A DNA stretch of 24,136 nt from contig CATWSG010000029.1 of assembly GCA_958353395.1 (NCBI GenBank), positions 1 to 24,136 of the forward strand. Reading direction: 5' to 3'. The position numbers and the translations under genes are program-made. Shown here one piece after another: positions 8,081 through 15,503 of the stretch; within the stretch, counting starts at the first letter, position 1, and every line of letters begins with the position of its first letter. The notes beneath the pieces were generated by a model that had not been told where the DNA came from, did not search any database, and saw nothing but the letters and a program-made list of their open reading frames with translations. This DNA comes from an uncultured Collinsella sp. Lineage in GTDB: Bacteria; Actinomycetota; Coriobacteriia; Coriobacteriales; Coriobacteriaceae.

Positions 8081-8109
8081 TTACGACTATCGAAGGCTAT
8101 GCGTACAAT
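8081..8109 (+). promoter_or_regulatory. Candidate promoter of the PHP-domain gene
   Basis: TTACGA (8081-8086), a 17-base spacer and TACAAT (8104-8109), which ends 37 bases before the start codon. Confidence 0.5.
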
Positions 8110-8146
8110 GAATATAAGCGACGGCCGTGCCAGATAAGGAGACCTG

Positions 8147-8968
8147 ATGCCCTACCTGCTTTCTTGTGACATTCATACCCATACGATGTTCTCTGCGCAT
8201 GCATATTCGACCATTGAGGAGAATGTGTACTGGGCGGCAGAGCGTGGTCTGCAGGTGCTCGGATCTGCCGACCATTTGAGCTCTATGGTTACGGCTTGCC
8301 CCAATGACCTGCGCAGTTACCAGTTCTTTATCAACCAGGATATCTGGCCGCGCATTTGGAGCGGCGTGCTGGTGCTGCGTGGTGCCGAGGCCGATATCGT
8401 TTCGCTGGACGGAAGCCTGTTTGGCGAGGACACTCTTGTCACGCTCGATATTGCCGGCGATTCGTACAGCCGTCAGCATTCACTGTTCGATTTGGTTACG
8501 CGTAATTTGGATTATTTGGTTGCAAGCGTGCATAATCCGCAGATTGCTGAGGGCGCGACGCTGGCCCAGACGACCGAGATGTATATCAATGCCCTGGAGC
8601 ACCCCAAGGTGTTCATGCTGGGCCACACGGGGCGTTCGGGCGTGCCGTTCGATATCGACGAGGTGCTGTTGGCAGCTAAGGCCAAGCACAAGATTATCGA
8701 GATCAACAACCATAGTCTTGAACACGGTATCGACACTGAGCATTGGGTCGTATGCCGCAAGATCGCCGAGCGCTGCGCCGAGCTGGGCGTGGGCATTGGC
8801 GTTTCGACCGATGCGCACATTGGCATGGCCATTGGCAAGCTCGATCACGCGCGCAAGATGCTCGACGAGATTCACTTCCCGCTGGATTTGATCGTGACGC
8901 GCGACCGCGAGACGCTGCTGCGCGAGATGGCGGCAGCCGGCGTGTGCGATCTGCGCAAGGGCATGTAG
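8147..8968 (+). CDS. PHP-domain phosphoesterase (YcdX-like)
   Basis: 273-residue single PHP domain, a metal-dependent phosphoesterase fold with a trinuclear metal centre. Likely ligands are all visible: H10 and H12 (DIHTHT), H18, H43 (SADH), E81 (GAEAD), H129 (SVHNP), H160 (LGHTG) and D222/H224 (STDAH). This set matches the YcdX/histidinol-phosphatase-like group rather than DNA-polymerase PHP domains. The substrate is unknown; no histidine-biosynthesis genes are near, so histidinol phosphatase is not supported by context. The start has AAGGAG at 8136-8141. It is monocistronic and ends at a strong terminator. Confidence 0.9.
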   Translation: MPYLLSCDIHTHTMFSAHAYSTIEENVYWAAERGLQVLGSADHLSSMVTACPNDLRSYQFFINQDIWPRIWSGVLVLRGAEADIVSLDGSLFGEDTLVTLDIAGDSYSRQHSLFDLVTRNLDYLVASVHNPQIAEGATLAQTTEMYINALEHPKVFMLGHTGRSGVPFDIDEVLLAAKAKHKIIEINNHSLEHGIDTEHWVVCRKIAERCAELGVGIGVSTDAHIGMAIGKLDHARKMLDEIHFPLDLIVTRDRETLLREMAAAGVCDLRKGM

Positions 8969-8988
8969 CGGCGTTCGTAAACCAAGTG

Positions 8989-9021
8989 AAGGGGGCGGTC
9001 TAGACGGGCCGCCCCCTTTCT
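8989..9021. terminator. Bidirectional terminator
   Basis: AAGGGGGCGG (8989-8998) and its complement (9009-9018), loop of ten, then T-rich bases. It lies between the convergent PHP and methyltransferase genes. Confidence 0.85.
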
Positions 9022-9046
9022 TGTCCCAAAAATCTACCGGGGTTGG

Positions 9047-10495
9047 TTAGCGGCGCTCGAGGACCGCTACGGTTTCGGTGTGGTCGGTGTGAGGGAACAT
9101 GTCGACGGGCGTGATCTTGAGCAGGCGATAGCCTCCGTCGAGGAGCCGATGCAGGTCGCGCTCTTGAGTCACGGGGTTGCAGCTGATATAGGTGATGCGG
9201 CGCGGCTTAAGTGCGCAGGCAGCTTCGAGGAACTCGGGGGTGGAGCCGGCACGCGGCGGGTCGATGGAAAGGACATCGACCCGCTCGTTGTTGTCGGCGG
9301 CATCTAGGATGTAATCGGTGGCATCGTCGGCCATAAACCAGGCGCTGCGGGTAAGACCGTTGAGCTCGGCATTGCGGCGTGCGTCGGCAATGCCCGCCGG
9401 GTTGCGCTCCACACCGAGCAGCATGATGCCGATCCCCTTGTTCTGGGCATCTTTAGCTGCGCAAAGACCGATGGTGCCGCTGCCACAGTAGGCATCCATG
9501 AGCACATCGCCCTGGTGCAAATCCATGCCGTCGATAGCGAGCTGATAGAGCAGCTCGGTCTGTTGCGGGTTGGTCTGGTAGAACGCGGTGGGGGAGATAT
9601 CGAACTCGCAGCCGAGCAGCTGGTCGCGCATGCATTCGGCGCCATAGGCGATACGAGTCTCCTCACCCAAGATGGCGTTACCGGGACGGCCATTGATATT
9701 TTGGGCAACGGTGACGATATGCGGATCGAGCGCCGCGACGGTCTCAAAGAACTCCTGCGCATGCGGTAAGTCACGCTGGGCGGTCACGAGCGTAACCATG
9801 ACCTGGTCGGTACGCCAACCGCAGCGGACGACGGCATAGCGGAGCAAGCCCAGATGCTTGTCCTCGTTAAAGGCGGGAATGTGCAGGCGCTCAGCTTCAC
9901 GCGCGATGCCGTTAAGAATCTGTCGGGCGCCCGGTGCCTCGACGGGGCATTCGGGTACGGCAACGATCTTGTGCGTGCCGCGCTCAAAGAAACCGCAACG
10001 GACAGCGCCCTCTTTGCCGGGGGCAAAGGGAGTGGCGGCTTTATGGCGAAAACCGCGCGGCGCAGGATATTTGCCCGGGTCGCCCAGGGTGACTCCCATA
10101 CCGCGAATAGGATCTACAGCAATGCCTTCACGCTCACAAAGCGAAGCAAAAAGCCCCTCCATAGCAGCCTGCTTGGCGGCGAGCTGCTTCTTATAAGGAC
10201 GATTGAGCGCCGTACACCCACCGCAAGCTTTCATGATGGAACAAGGAGACTTGGGGTCCACAGCCTTACGCGCAGACGAAGCCGGATCTTTATGCGAGCG
10301 CTTGGAACGAGTCTGAGGCGCTTTATCCCCGCCTCGACGAGAGTCAGAACGCTTGGTCTTAGCTCTGCTCTTGGTCGGTTTGCTTTTTGCAGCTTTAGAA
10401 GACTTGGATTTCGTAGAAGATTTCTCCTCCTTCGACCCCTCAGCCGCCTCGATCAAAGCACGACGAGCCTTACGCTCCGCACGAGATTCTGCCAT
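9047..10495 (-). CDS. Class I SAM-dependent RNA (uracil-5-)-methyltransferase, TrmA/RlmD family
   Basis: 482-residue enzyme that should methylate C5 of a uridine in rRNA or tRNA. Iron-sulfur cysteines of the RlmD type are present: C85, C91 and C94 (CSIMKACGGC) and C183 (PECP). The SAM-binding loop is DAYCGSG (334-340). DPPRAGSTPE (about 412-421), the nucleophile C439 in YISCNP and the base E474 in DHTETVAVLE complete the active site. The TRAM domain usual at the N terminus is missing; instead residues 1-80 form a Lys/Ser/Arg-rich, probably disordered tail. The cluster favours a 23S rRNA target (RlmD/RlmCD), but TrmFO-independent tRNA methylation cannot be excluded. The minus-strand start is at 10495, with GGGG just upstream. 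It is divergent from the ABC importer. Confidence 0.92.
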   Translation of the reverse strand: MAESRAERKARRALIEAAEGSKEEKSSTKSKSSKAAKSKPTKSRAKTKRSDSRRGGDKAPQTRSKRSHKDPASSARKAVDPKSPCSIMKACGGCTALNRPYKKQLAAKQAAMEGLFASLCEREGIAVDPIRGMGVTLGDPGKYPAPRGFRHKAATPFAPGKEGAVRCGFFERGTHKIVAVPECPVEAPGARQILNGIAREAERLHIPAFNEDKHLGLLRYAVVRCGWRTDQVMVTLVTAQRDLPHAQEFFETVAALDPHIVTVAQNINGRPGNAILGEETRIAYGAECMRDQLLGCEFDISPTAFYQTNPQQTELLYQLAIDGMDLHQGDVLMDAYCGSGTIGLCAAKDAQNKGIGIMLLGVERNPAGIADARRNAELNGLTRSAWFMADDATDYILDAADNNERVDVLSIDPPRAGSTPEFLEAACALKPRRITYISCNPVTQERDLHRLLDGGYRLLKITPVDMFPHTDHTETVAVLERR

Positions 10496-10534
10496 GAATT
10501 AACCCCACTAATTTACAAATTGAAATCTGAAAGC

Positions 10535-10540
10535 ATTGTA
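10535..10540 (-). promoter_or_regulatory. Candidate -10 box for the RNA methyltransferase
   Basis: TACAAT on the minus strand, 39 bases before the start codon, preceded by G as at other copies. Confidence 0.4.
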
Positions 10541-10602
10541 CCGTGCCAAGCTAGCGGACGATATGCAAGCGTCCATTTCGTGTCAGTGATAAGTCCAACG
10601 AT

Positions 10603-10627
10603 GTTTGCCCGCCCACGCCGGGCAAAC
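10603..10627. promoter_or_regulatory. Operator-like inverted repeat before the ABC importer
   Basis: GTTTGCCCG (10603-10611) and CGGGCAAAC (10619-10627), perfect 9-bp arms around 7 bp. It ends six bases before the -35 of the importer promoter and lies between divergent genes, so a terminator role is unlikely. Confidence 0.5.
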
Positions 10628-10633
10628 CATCCC

Positions 10634-10662
10634 TTGTACTTTATCAAGGTAGAGTGTATGAT
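10634..10662 (+). promoter_or_regulatory. Promoter of the amino-acid ABC importer operon
   Basis: TTGTAC (10634-10639), 17-base spacer, TATGAT (10657-10662): the best sigma-70-type promoter in the window. A small hairpin (10681-10700, CACTTT/AAAGTG) lies in the short leader. Confidence 0.65.
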
Positions 10663-10717
10663 TCTGAACGTTACATGACTCACTTTACCCAACTAAAGTG
10701 CCATCAAGGGGAATACC

Positions 10718-11578
10718 ATGAACACCGATATGTCTCGTCGTCAGTTTGTTGGTCTAGCCGGCTCGTTTGCCACGGTGCTTGGCCTTGGTCTTGTCGGCTG
10801 CGGTGGTGGTGCCGGTAAGGGTTCCGCTGCCGGTTCTGCTGCAGCCAAGGACGTGAAGGGCGCTGCGGAGTCCAAGAAGCTCGTGGTGGGCTTTGATAAG
10901 TCCTATCCTCCGTACGGCTTTGTGGGCGACGATGGCGAGTACACCGGCTTTGATCTCGATCTGGCCAAGGCTGTTGCCGATAAGCAGGGCTGGGAGGTCA
11001 AATACGAGGCCATCGACTGGGATGCCAAGGATACGCTGCTCAACTCGGGTGCCATCAACTGCATCTGGAACGGCTTTACCATGGAGGGCCGCGAGGACGA
11101 CTACACGTTCTCCGAGCCGTACATGCTCAACGAGCAGGTGCTGGTGGTAAAGAAGGATGCAGGCATCAAGAGCTGGGACGATCTTGCCGGCAAGACCGTG
11201 ATTACCCAGACCGATTCCGCTGCGCAGGATGTGCTCGAGGGCGACCAGAAGGATCTGGCGGCGACGTTTGCCACGCTCGACACGATCGGCGAGTACAACA
11301 CGGCCTTTATGCAGCTCGAGAGCGGCGCAGTCGATGCCGTGGCTTGCGACCTTTCGATTGCCCAGTATCAGCTTGCCGCCAAGCCCGATGCCTATACGCA
11401 GCTCGACAAGCCGCTGTCCAGCGAGCACTACGCTGTCGGCTTTAAGAAGGGCGACACCAAGTCCGCCGATGCCGTGACCGAGTCGCTCAAGGCGCTCTAC
11501 GAGGACGGCACGGTCAAGGACCTCTGCGATAAATATTCAAGCTATGGTTTGTCTTTCGATAATTGGGTGCTCAAGTAA
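10718..11578 (+). CDS. Amino-acid ABC transporter substrate-binding lipoprotein
   Basis: 286-residue family 3 solute-binding protein that captures an amino acid outside the membrane. The signal sequence has a twin arginine (SRRQFVG, 6-12), a hydrophobic core and the lipobox LVGC with C28 as lipidated residue, so Tat export and lipid anchoring are likely. A Gly/Ala/Ser linker (29-50) leads to the binding domain starting KLVVGFDKSYPPYGF. FDLDLAKAV (about 78-86) and the NGFTMEGRED segment are typical of polar amino-acid binders. The start has AAGGGGA at 10706-10712. Its stop codon overlaps the permease start (TAATG). Specificity is unknown; Gln, Glu, cystine and His relatives look alike. Confidence 0.95.
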   Translation: MNTDMSRRQFVGLAGSFATVLGLGLVGCGGGAGKGSAAGSAAAKDVKGAAESKKLVVGFDKSYPPYGFVGDDGEYTGFDLDLAKAVADKQGWEVKYEAIDWDAKDTLLNSGAINCIWNGFTMEGREDDYTFSEPYMLNEQVLVVKKDAGIKSWDDLAGKTVITQTDSAAQDVLEGDQKDLAATFATLDTIGEYNTAFMQLESGAVDAVACDLSIAQYQLAAKPDAYTQLDKPLSSEHYAVGFKKGDTKSADAVTESLKALYEDGTVKDLCDKYSSYGLSFDNWVLK

Positions 11579-12231
11579 TGTCTATTCAGGTCATGATGCA
11601 GATGCTTGGCCAGGGGTTCTTGGTCAGTTTGCAGTTGTTTTTGCTGACGCTGCTCGGGTCGATTCCGCTGGGAATTCCCGTGGCGTTTATGCGCATGAGC
11701 AAAATCGCGCCGCTTCGCTGGATTGCGCGCATCTATATCTCGGTCATGCGCGGTACGCCGCTCATGCTGCAGATGTTTGCCATCTACTTTGCCCCGTACT
11801 ACGTGTTTGGCATTTCGCTCACGCCCGATTCCAAGTGGACGGCGTGCGTCGTGGCGTTCATCATCAACTACGCCGGTTACTTTGCCGAGATCTATCGCTC
11901 GGGCCTGCAGTCCATTCCGCGTGGTCAATACGAGGCAGCCGAGGTGCTGGGCTACTCGCGCGTGCAGACGTTTCTGTATATCGTGATGCCGCAGGTCGCC
12001 AAGCGTATTCTGCCGGCGATGGGCAACGAGATCATCACGCTGGTCAAGGACACGTCGCTGGCGTTTGCCATTGGCGTGGGCGAGATGTTCTCGACCGCCA
12101 AGGCCCTGGTTGCCTCGCAGGTGAGCATGGTACCGTTTGCGATTGCGGCGCTGATCTACTGGGTTTTCAACTTCGTGGTCGAGATGCTGTTGGGCGCCGC
12201 CGAAAAGAAGCTGGACTATTATCATGACTAA
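11578..12231 (+). CDS. Amino-acid ABC transporter permease, HisM family
   Basis: 217-residue integral membrane subunit with about five hydrophobic segments, from GFLVSLQLFLLTLLGSIPLG near the N terminus to IAALIYWVFNFVVEMLLG near the C terminus. The cytoplasmic EAA loop (EAAEVLGYSRVQTF followed by MPQ) that contacts the ATPase is at about 119-136. The start at 11578 overlaps the lipoprotein stop codon by one base; an in-frame ATG 15 bases upstream is less likely because it would overlap more. The 3' end overlaps the ATPase gene by eight bases. Only one permease gene is present, so a homodimer is expected. Confidence 0.95.
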   Translation: MSIQVMMQMLGQGFLVSLQLFLLTLLGSIPLGIPVAFMRMSKIAPLRWIARIYISVMRGTPLMLQMFAIYFAPYYVFGISLTPDSKWTACVVAFIINYAGYFAEIYRSGLQSIPRGQYEAAEVLGYSRVQTFLYIVMPQVAKRILPAMGNEIITLVKDTSLAFAIGVGEMFSTAKALVASQVSMVPFAIAALIYWVFNFVVEMLLGAAEKKLDYYHD

Positions 12232-12988
12232 CTCGGTGATGAAAATCGAAAGCGCTCGCAAGGCGTTTGGCGGCAATGAGGTGCTCAAGGATATCTCGCT
12301 CGAGGTCAAGCGTGGCGAGGTCGTGGCGATTATCGGGCCTTCGGGTGGCGGCAAGTCCACGCTGCTGCGGTGTGCCACGCTGCTCGAGACACTCGACGGA
12401 GGCTCGCTCTCGTTTGGTGGCCTTGCCGTTGCGACGGATGCGGGTTCGGGCGCAGTCTATGCGAAGGGCGATGTGCCCAAGCGGGCACGCTCGCGATTCG
12501 GCCTGGTGTTCCAAAATTACAACCTGTTCCCGCACTATACCGTGATGAAAAACATCATCGACGCGCCGATCCGCGTGCTTAAGCGCCCGCGCGAACAGGC
12601 GGAAGCTCGTGCGCGCGAGTTGATCGCGCAGATGGGGCTTACGGGCAACGAGAACAAGGTGCCATGTGAGCTTTCGGGCGGCCAGCAACAGCGTGTGAGT
12701 ATCGCCCGCGCCTTGGCGCTCGACCCGGAGATCCTGTTCTTTGACGAGCCGACCTCGGCGCTCGATCCCGAGCTAACGGCCGAGGTGCTGCGTGTCATTA
12801 AAGACCTTGCGGCGCAGAATATGACGATGGTGATCGTGACCCACGCAATGCAGTTTGCGCGCGATGTTGCCGATCGCGTGGTCTTTATGGATGGCGGCCG
12901 CATTGTCGAGGAGGGGCCAGCCGATCAGGTTATCGACCATCCGCGCGAGCAGCGCACCCGTGAGTTCTTGAGCCGTATCGAGGGGTAG
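12224..12988 (+). CDS. Amino-acid ABC transporter ATP-binding protein
   Basis: 254-residue ATPase of the polar amino-acid uptake class, powering import from the cytoplasmic face. Walker A GPSGGGKST is at 38-46, the Q-loop at FQNYNLFPHYTV (96-107), the signature LSGGQQQR at 150-157, Walker B ILFFDEP at 170-176 and the switch His in VTHAMQFARD. The loop at about 60-90 (LAVATDAGSGAVYAKGDVP) is longer than in GlnQ-type proteins. The gene overlaps the permease stop by eight bases and ends the operon, which is followed by a terminator. Confidence 0.97.
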   Translation: MTNSVMKIESARKAFGGNEVLKDISLEVKRGEVVAIIGPSGGGKSTLLRCATLLETLDGGSLSFGGLAVATDAGSGAVYAKGDVPKRARSRFGLVFQNYNLFPHYTVMKNIIDAPIRVLKRPREQAEARARELIAQMGLTGNENKVPCELSGGQQQRVSIARALALDPEILFFDEPTSALDPELTAEVLRVIKDLAAQNMTMVIVTHAMQFARDVADRVVFMDGGRIVEEGPADQVIDHPREQRTREFLSRIEG

Positions 12989-13021
12989 GCTCAGGTATTT
13001 ACTCAACTATTAATTGAGGCG

Positions 13022-13060
13022 AAGCCGCCGCAGGTCTTACGGTCTGTGGCGGCTTTTTGT
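13022..13060 (+). terminator. Terminator of the ABC importer operon
   Basis: Arms 13022-13033 and 13044-13055 (AAGCCGCC core; one wobble pair) followed by a T run. Confidence 0.9.
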
Positions 13061-13095
13061 TTGCATCGACGGGGTTCAATAATCGCCTCACAAGC

Positions 13096-13124
13096 TTGTC
13101 TCTTCCTCTCGCCGCCTGTATTCA
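13096..13124 (+). promoter_or_regulatory. Candidate promoter of the EF-G-like gene
   Basis: TTGTCT (13096-13101), 17-base spacer, TATTCA (13119-13124). It would start a leader of about 165 bases. Confidence 0.45.
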
Positions 13125-13130
13125 TACGTG

Positions 13131-13298
13131 CGCCGAAAGGTATGCATGGACAGCCGCCCGTGAGGGTAGGGTGGTGGCATAGGACATTTGGAGGGTGAGT
13201 CGGCTCGGCTGCCGACCATGCTGCTCCCGGGATGGCACCGACCGCGAACTCTCCCCGTTGGCGTCGCGCATTGCGCGCGGCCCTGCAAGGAGGTCATC
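13131..13298 (+). promoter_or_regulatory. Long structured 5' leader of the EF-G-like gene
   Basis: GC-rich leader with several possible stems: CATAC/GTATG (13123-13127 with 13140-13144), GTCGGC/GCCGAC (13199-13204 with 13211-13216) inside a GGAG/CTCC pairing (13190-13193 with 13224-13227), and CGCGCA/TGCGCG (13265-13277) close to the ribosome site AAGGAGGT (13287-13294). It matches no riboswitch class I can recognise. A regulatory leader is inferred. Confidence 0.35.
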
Positions 13299-15374
13299 AT
13301 GGGTGCTCCCAAGACCGGTAACGTAAGGAACGTGGTGCTCGTAGGCCAAGGCGGGGTGGGCAAGACTTCACTCGCCGAGGCCATGCTCCACCTTTCTGGC
13401 AAGACCGCCCGCCTGGGCGGCCACGACGGCACCAAGCCCACGCTCGACTATGACCCCGAAGAGGTCAAGCGTGCATTTTCCATCTCGACGACCATTGCAC
13501 CGATCGACTGGAAGGGCGCGCGCATCAATGTGCTCGATGCCCCGTGCTACCCCGATTTTATCGGCGACGCCTTTGCTGCGATGAGCGTCTGCGAGACGGC
13601 TCTGTTTGTGGTCGATGCCGAGGCCGGCCCACAGCCTACGACGGTTAAGCTCTGGTATGCCGCCGAGGACCTGCGCCTGGCGCGTGCGGTGTTCGTAAAC
13701 CGCCTGTCGCGCTCCGAGGCCAGCTTTGCGACCACGATGGACCTGCTGCAGGAGCGCTTTGGCACGCGCCTGGGCGCCGTGACCCTTCCCTGGGGCGAGG
13801 GCGAGGACTTTGACGGCATCATCGACCTGGTGCGCATGAAGGCGCGCCATTGCAACGGCACCGAAGCCGTTGAGTCGGAGATTCCCGAGGAGTATCGTGC
13901 CCAGGCCGAGGAGGCCCATGACCATCTGTGCGAGCTGGTGGCCGAGGCCGACGATGAGCTGATGATGAAGTACCTGGAAGGCGAGGAGACGCTGACGCAG
14001 GAGGAGCTTGAAGGCCTGCTGTCGAAGGCGATTGCCGAGCGCATCTTTGTGCCGGTCTTTGCGGGCGATTGCATTAAGGAGCAGGGCGTCAACTCGCTGA
14101 TGGACGACATCGCGACGTACTTCCCGGCGCCGACCGACTACGGCGAGATGCCGCTTATCGACGGCGATTCGCTCAAGATTTCGAGCGACGATGATCGTCC
14201 GGTGGCGTTTGTGTTTAAGACCCTGGCCGATCCGCAGCAGGGTCGCATCAGCTTTATCAAGGTGCTGACGGGTACGCTTGAGCCGGGCCTTGAGCTGGTC
14301 AACGCGCGCACGCGCAAGGGCGACCGTCTGGCTCACCTGTATGTGATGTGCGGCCGCGACATGACCGAGGTTGGCCATGCCTATGCCGGCGACATTATCG
14401 TGGCACCTAAGCTGGCGGCCGAGACGGGCGATACGCTCTCGATTACCGGCAAGGTCGAGGCTGCGGCGTTTAAGTTCCCCAACTCGCAGTACCGCATCGC
14501 CATCGAGGCTGAGAATCGCGGGGACGAAGAAAAGCTCTACACGTTTATCGAGAAGGCATGCAAGGCCGATCCGACCATGAGCATCGATCGTGACGAGGAG
14601 ACGGGCCAGACCATTATCTCCGCCGTTGGTGAGGCGCAGGTTTCGGTGCTGCTCAACCGTCTGGAGGACCGCACCAAGGTCGCCGCCAAGAGCGTGCCGA
14701 TCCGCATTCCGTATCGCGAGACCATCCGCCGCACGGCGAGCGCCCAGGGCCGCCACAAGAAGCAGACCGGTGGTGCCGGTCAGTACGGCGACTGCTGGCT
14801 GCGCGTGGAGCCGCTCATTGGGCCCGACGGCACGAGTGACGGCTACGAGTTTGTGGATGAGGTCGTGGGCGGCCGCATTCCGCGCTCGCTGATCCCCGCC
14901 GTGGACAAGGGCGTCCAGGAGACCATGAAGGACGGCATCATTGCCGGCTACCCGCTTACGGGCATTCGCGTGGCTGTGTACGACGGTTCGTATCACAGCG
15001 TCGACTCCAATGAGATGGCGTTTCGCGCGGCGGCTCGCATCGGCCTGCGCAAGGCATGCGCCGATGCCGATCCGGTGGTGCTGGAGCCCATCGAGGAAAT
15101 CACGGTGACTATCCCCGAGAGCTACGCCGGCGCCGTGATGGGCGATATCTCGGCCTCGCGCGGTCGCGTGACGGGCATGGAGACCGATGAGCGCGGCGAC
15201 ACCGTGGTCATCGCCCAGGCGCCGCTGGCCGAGTTGACGGATTACTCGACGCGCCTGCGCTCTATCACGCGCGGCACGGGTGACTTTACCATGAAGCCTG
15301 CTGGCTACGAGCAGGTTCCCTATGACGTTCAGGCCAAGCTGGTGGAGCGCTATGAGGAGGGTCGCGCCAAGTAG
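13299..15374 (+). CDS. Elongation factor G-like protein (EF-G paralogue)
   Basis: 691-residue protein with the full five-domain EF-G layout. The G domain has P-loop GQGGVGKT (16-23) in place of the usual AHIDAGKT. The switch 2 motif is DAPC (80-83) instead of DTPG, and the base-recognition motif is NRLS (134-137) instead of NKMD. The domain IV region (about 470-600) keeps HKKQTGGAGQYGD, and domain V ends normally. This pattern fits the EF-G2/FusA2-like proteins of Actinobacteria, some of which bind GTP but lack ribosome-stimulated hydrolysis; normal translocation is presumably by another fusA elsewhere. The start at 13299 follows AAGGAGGT; the frame is open 37 codons further up without a ribosome site. 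It is monocistronic. Confidence 0.9.
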   Translation: MGAPKTGNVRNVVLVGQGGVGKTSLAEAMLHLSGKTARLGGHDGTKPTLDYDPEEVKRAFSISTTIAPIDWKGARINVLDAPCYPDFIGDAFAAMSVCETALFVVDAEAGPQPTTVKLWYAAEDLRLARAVFVNRLSRSEASFATTMDLLQERFGTRLGAVTLPWGEGEDFDGIIDLVRMKARHCNGTEAVESEIPEEYRAQAEEAHDHLCELVAEADDELMMKYLEGEETLTQEELEGLLSKAIAERIFVPVFAGDCIKEQGVNSLMDDIATYFPAPTDYGEMPLIDGDSLKISSDDDRPVAFVFKTLADPQQGRISFIKVLTGTLEPGLELVNARTRKGDRLAHLYVMCGRDMTEVGHAYAGDIIVAPKLAAETGDTLSITGKVEAAAFKFPNSQYRIAIEAENRGDEEKLYTFIEKACKADPTMSIDRDEETGQTIISAVGEAQVSVLLNRLEDRTKVAAKSVPIRIPYRETIRRTASAQGRHKKQTGGAGQYGDCWLRVEPLIGPDGTSDGYEFVDEVVGGRIPRSLIPAVDKGVQETMKDGIIAGYPLTGIRVAVYDGSYHSVDSNEMAFRAAARIGLRKACADADPVVLEPIEEITVTIPESYAGAVMGDISASRGRVTGMETDERGDTVVIAQAPLAELTDYSTRLRSITRGTGDFTMKPAGYEQVPYDVQAKLVERYEEGRAK

Positions 15375-15409
15375 CGTGCGATTTTGCCTGCAATGTAGGT
15401 GCTGACGAA

Positions 15410-15443
15410 AAGGCCACCCTGGGTAACCGGGGCGGCCTTATTT
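15410..15443 (+). terminator. Terminator of the EF-G-like gene
   Basis: AAGGCC (15410-15415) pairs with GGCCTT (15434-15439), with an inner CCC/GGG pairing, followed by TATTTG. Confidence 0.7.
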
Positions 15444-15449
15444 GATTCC

Positions 15450-15478
15450 TTGGGGACGGAGGAAAACGGATCATTTTT
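15450..15478. repeat. Possible partial GGGGACGGAGG-type repeat
   Basis: TTGGGGACGGAGGAAAACGG then a T run, between two convergent genes. It resembles one arm of the GGGGAC-core palindromes elsewhere in the window. No second arm is present, so this is a weak call. Confidence 0.3.
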
Positions 15479-15503
15479 TGGGCTACGGGCAGCTTGGTCG
15501 GCC

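Noticed and set aside
13229..13246. T-box element (TGGCACCG...CCGCG) before the EF-G-like gene
   Set aside because: The conserved TGGNACCGCG is broken by two extra bases, no terminator/antiterminator pair fits, and the gene is not an amino-acid gene.
13368..14996. Long open frame antisense to the EF-G-like gene
   Set aside because: Same codon-bias effect; the product is a low-complexity His/Arg/Leu sequence without ribosome site.
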